Of a DNA stretch of 61,579 nucleotides, positions 60,238 to 61,579 are shown in pieces; the first letter of the stretch is position 1; every line of letters starts with the position of its first letter. The stretch comes from Leptospira sp. 96542 (GTDB lineage: Bacteria; Spirochaetota; Leptospiria; Leptospirales; Leptospiraceae). A program made the translations under genes and the position numbers. The notes beneath the pieces were generated by a model. That model was not told the DNA's origin and searched no databases. It saw only the letters and a program-made list of their open reading frames with translations. Location of the stretch: positions 1 to 61,579 of the forward strand of contig JARJFC010000025.1 of assembly GCA_029310945.1 (NCBI GenBank), written 5' to 3'.

Positions 60238-61579
60238 ATGAAATCAAAGCTCCCTGACCGTTATGATCCAGAATCCGTTGAGCCAAAATGGATAGAAATT
60301 TGGGAGAAAAAAAAGTCATTCGCTCCCGACAAATCCAGAACAGAAACATTTTCCATTGTCATCCCTCCGCCCAATGTAACGGGTAATTTGCATATAGGGC
60401 ATGCTCTCAATCATACCATCCAAGACATCATCATTCGCATTGAACGTAAAAAAGGAAAAAATGTGGTTTGGGTTCCAGGTATGGACCATGCGGGTATCGC
60501 TACCCAAGTTGTCGTGGAACGAGAGTTAGCAAAAGAAGGTAAAAAAAGAACCGATTTTACTCGCGACGAATTTAATAAAAAGGTTTGGGAATGGAAGGCT
60601 CACAGTGGTGGAATGATCACAAACCAGCAGCGGCTGTTAGGTGAGTCGGTGGATTGGTCGAGAGAACGTTTTACTTTTGACGAGGGTTTGTCCAAAGCTG
60701 TGATCAAAGTGTTCCGCACTTTGTTTGATGAAGGTTTGATTTATCGGGGCGAACGAATCATCAATTGGTGCCCTGTTACAAAAACTGCAATTTCGGACAT
60801 CGAAGTAGAATACAAAGAGAAACAAGGTAAGTTGTATCATATTCGTTATCCCAAAGCTGAATTTAAAAATAAAGATCCTAAAACGCTTTCCAAAGAGGAT
60901 TACATCGTTGTGGCAACCACAAGACCTGAAACAATGTTTGGGGATGTGGCAGTCTGCGCAAACCCAGATGACTCTCGTTATACGAATCTTAAAGGTAAAT
61001 CAGTTTATTTACCTTTAACTGAGAAGGAAATCCCAGTTTTATTCGATTCGTTTGTAGACAAAGAGTTTGGATCAGGTCTTGTAAAAATTACCCCAGCACA
61101 CGATTTGAATGACTACGAAGCTGGTCTGCGATTAAAACTCACACCCATTACCATCATGAATTTGGATGGAACCTTAAACGAACTCACTGGAAAATATAAT
61201 GGTTTGGATCGTTTTGAGGCACGGAAGAAGGTCGTGGCCGATTTGGAAGCGGCCGGTTATATTGAAAAAATAGAAAACCATACCCATAGTGTTGGACACA
61301 ACCAGCGTGGTGGAGCTGTCATTGAACCATTGTTATCGACTCAGTGGTTTGTGAAGATCGATTCACTTGCGAAACCTGCTATAGATGTTGTGAGATCCGG
61401 TAAAATACAGTTCCAGCCAAAAATGTGGGAAAAAACCTACTTTGAGTGGATGGAGAATATCAAAGATTGGTGTATCTCTCGCCAACTTTGGTGGGGTCAT
61501 CGGATCCCTGCATACTATGCACCAAACGGTGATATGGTGGTTGCTGAGTCACTCGACGAAGCCGTATCCCTTTTTGCAA
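60238..61579 (+). CDS. valS: Valine--tRNA ligase, N-terminal part (cut by window edge)
   Basis: Charges tRNA-Val. The frame is open from an ATG at 60238 to the window end, giving 447 codons, about half of the usual 880-950 residues. The start reads [33 protein letters not shown] (43-55) is the class I HIGH signature, followed by MDHAGIATQ. The editing (CP1) domain is present in '[20 protein letters not shown]' and '[12 protein letters not shown]'. The KMSKS loop lies beyond the window. It is divergent from the 49-residue gene. Confidence 0.96.
   Translation, partial: MKSKLPDRYDPESVEPKWIEIWEKKKSFAPDKSRTETFSIVIPPPNVTGNLHIGHALNHTIQDIIIRIERKKGKNVVWVPGMDHAGIATQVVVERELAKEGKKRTDFTRDEFNKKVWEWKAHSGGMITNQQRLLGESVDWSRERFTFDEGLSKAVIKVFRTLFDEGLIYRGERIINWCPVTKTAISDIEVEYKEKQGKLYHIRYPKAEFKNKDPKTLSKEDYIVVATTRPETMFGDVAVCANPDDSRYTNLKGKSVYLPLTEKEIPVLFDSFVDKEFGSGLVKITPAHDLNDYEAGLRLKLTPITIMNLDGTLNELTGKYNGLDRFEARKKVVADLEAAGYIEKIENHTHSVGHNQRGGAVIEPLLSTQWFVKIDSLAKPAIDVVRSGKIQFQPKMWEKTYFEWMENIKDWCISRQLWWGHRIPAYYAPNGDMVVAESLDEAVSLFA

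Noticed and set aside
1..61579. CRISPR array, transposase, integrase, prophage or rRNA genes
   Set aside because: No evenly spaced direct repeats, transposase or integrase motifs, or rRNA sequence were seen anywhere in the window.

Overview
The window reads as ordinary chromosome of a spirochaete, most likely Leptospira and probably from the saprophytic (L. biflexa-like) side of the genus. The evidence is: the flbD-motA-motB-fliL motor block in the spirochaete order; KdsB for Kdo, so this spirochaete makes LPS, unlike Borrelia or Treponema; many short lipoproteins; frequent TTG starts; moderate-to-low GC; and gene pairs packed with 1-8 nt overlaps. The genus is inferred, not shown by a marker gene.

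Layout. 1-5.9 kb: a cut-off unknown gene, a SurA-like periplasmic foldase and aspartate kinase on the minus strand; a membrane fatty-acid desaturase on plus; then a four-gene minus operon (MDR oxidoreductase, LEA2-like lipoprotein, two small envelope proteins). 5.9-11 kb: an MCE/MlaD protein, a GT4 glycosyltransferase, the flagellar motor genes and kdsB. 11-18.6 kb (minus): CPBP protease, CPA2 antiporter, and a TolC / HlyD / ABC export operon whose ABC protein has lost every ATPase motif. 18.7-25.4 kb: YceI, LigA, two divergent genes sharing a CATG at their starts (M23 peptidase and SanA/YdcF), a HAD phosphatase and a J-domain protein. 25.4-31.8 kb: an acyl-CoA dehydrogenase operon with two transporters and a DUF4442 protein, facing a GpsA-PlsB fusion that would carry out two consecutive steps of phospholipid synthesis. 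31.9-37.1 kb: SLC13 permease, two lipoproteins (one with a CAP domain), and a PAS histidine kinase overlapping a single-domain response regulator.

37.2-39.7 kb: an AT-rich restriction-modification pair (HTH-fused adenine-type methylase plus a small PD-(D/E)XK protein of unknown specificity), followed by an EVE-domain gene. 39.7-48.3 kb (minus): a long housekeeping cluster in transcription order FAS-I-like acyltransferase, WYL regulator, ispE, tRNA-Gln, GlmU-type nucleotidyltransferase, prs, rplY, pth, ftsH, EVE. The pth product lacks the catalytic histidine and three other active-site residues. 48.4-51.6 kb: an ankyrin lipoprotein and an AT-rich patch of unrecognised membrane and small proteins. 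51.8-53.8 kb: a second restriction-modification pair, again with an HTH-fused methylase (C5-cytosine). 53.9-61.6 kb: a 47-codon gene, a sodium:solute symporter, a second M23 lipoprotein, a flavin monooxygenase, a decayed HEPN/MNT nucleotidyltransferase locus, two thioredoxin-fold exported proteins, a 49-aa protein and the first third or more of valS.

The accessory character is concentrated at 37-40 kb and 49-54 kb (two R-M systems, unknown small genes) and at 58.5-59 kb (toxin-antitoxin remnant). The most unusual items are the motif-less ABC exporter, the active-site-altered Pth, the GpsA-PlsB fusion, the stand-alone FAS-I-like acyltransferase, and the two HTH-methylases, each with an inverted repeat upstream. 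I did not find a CRISPR array, insertion sequence, prophage or integrase.
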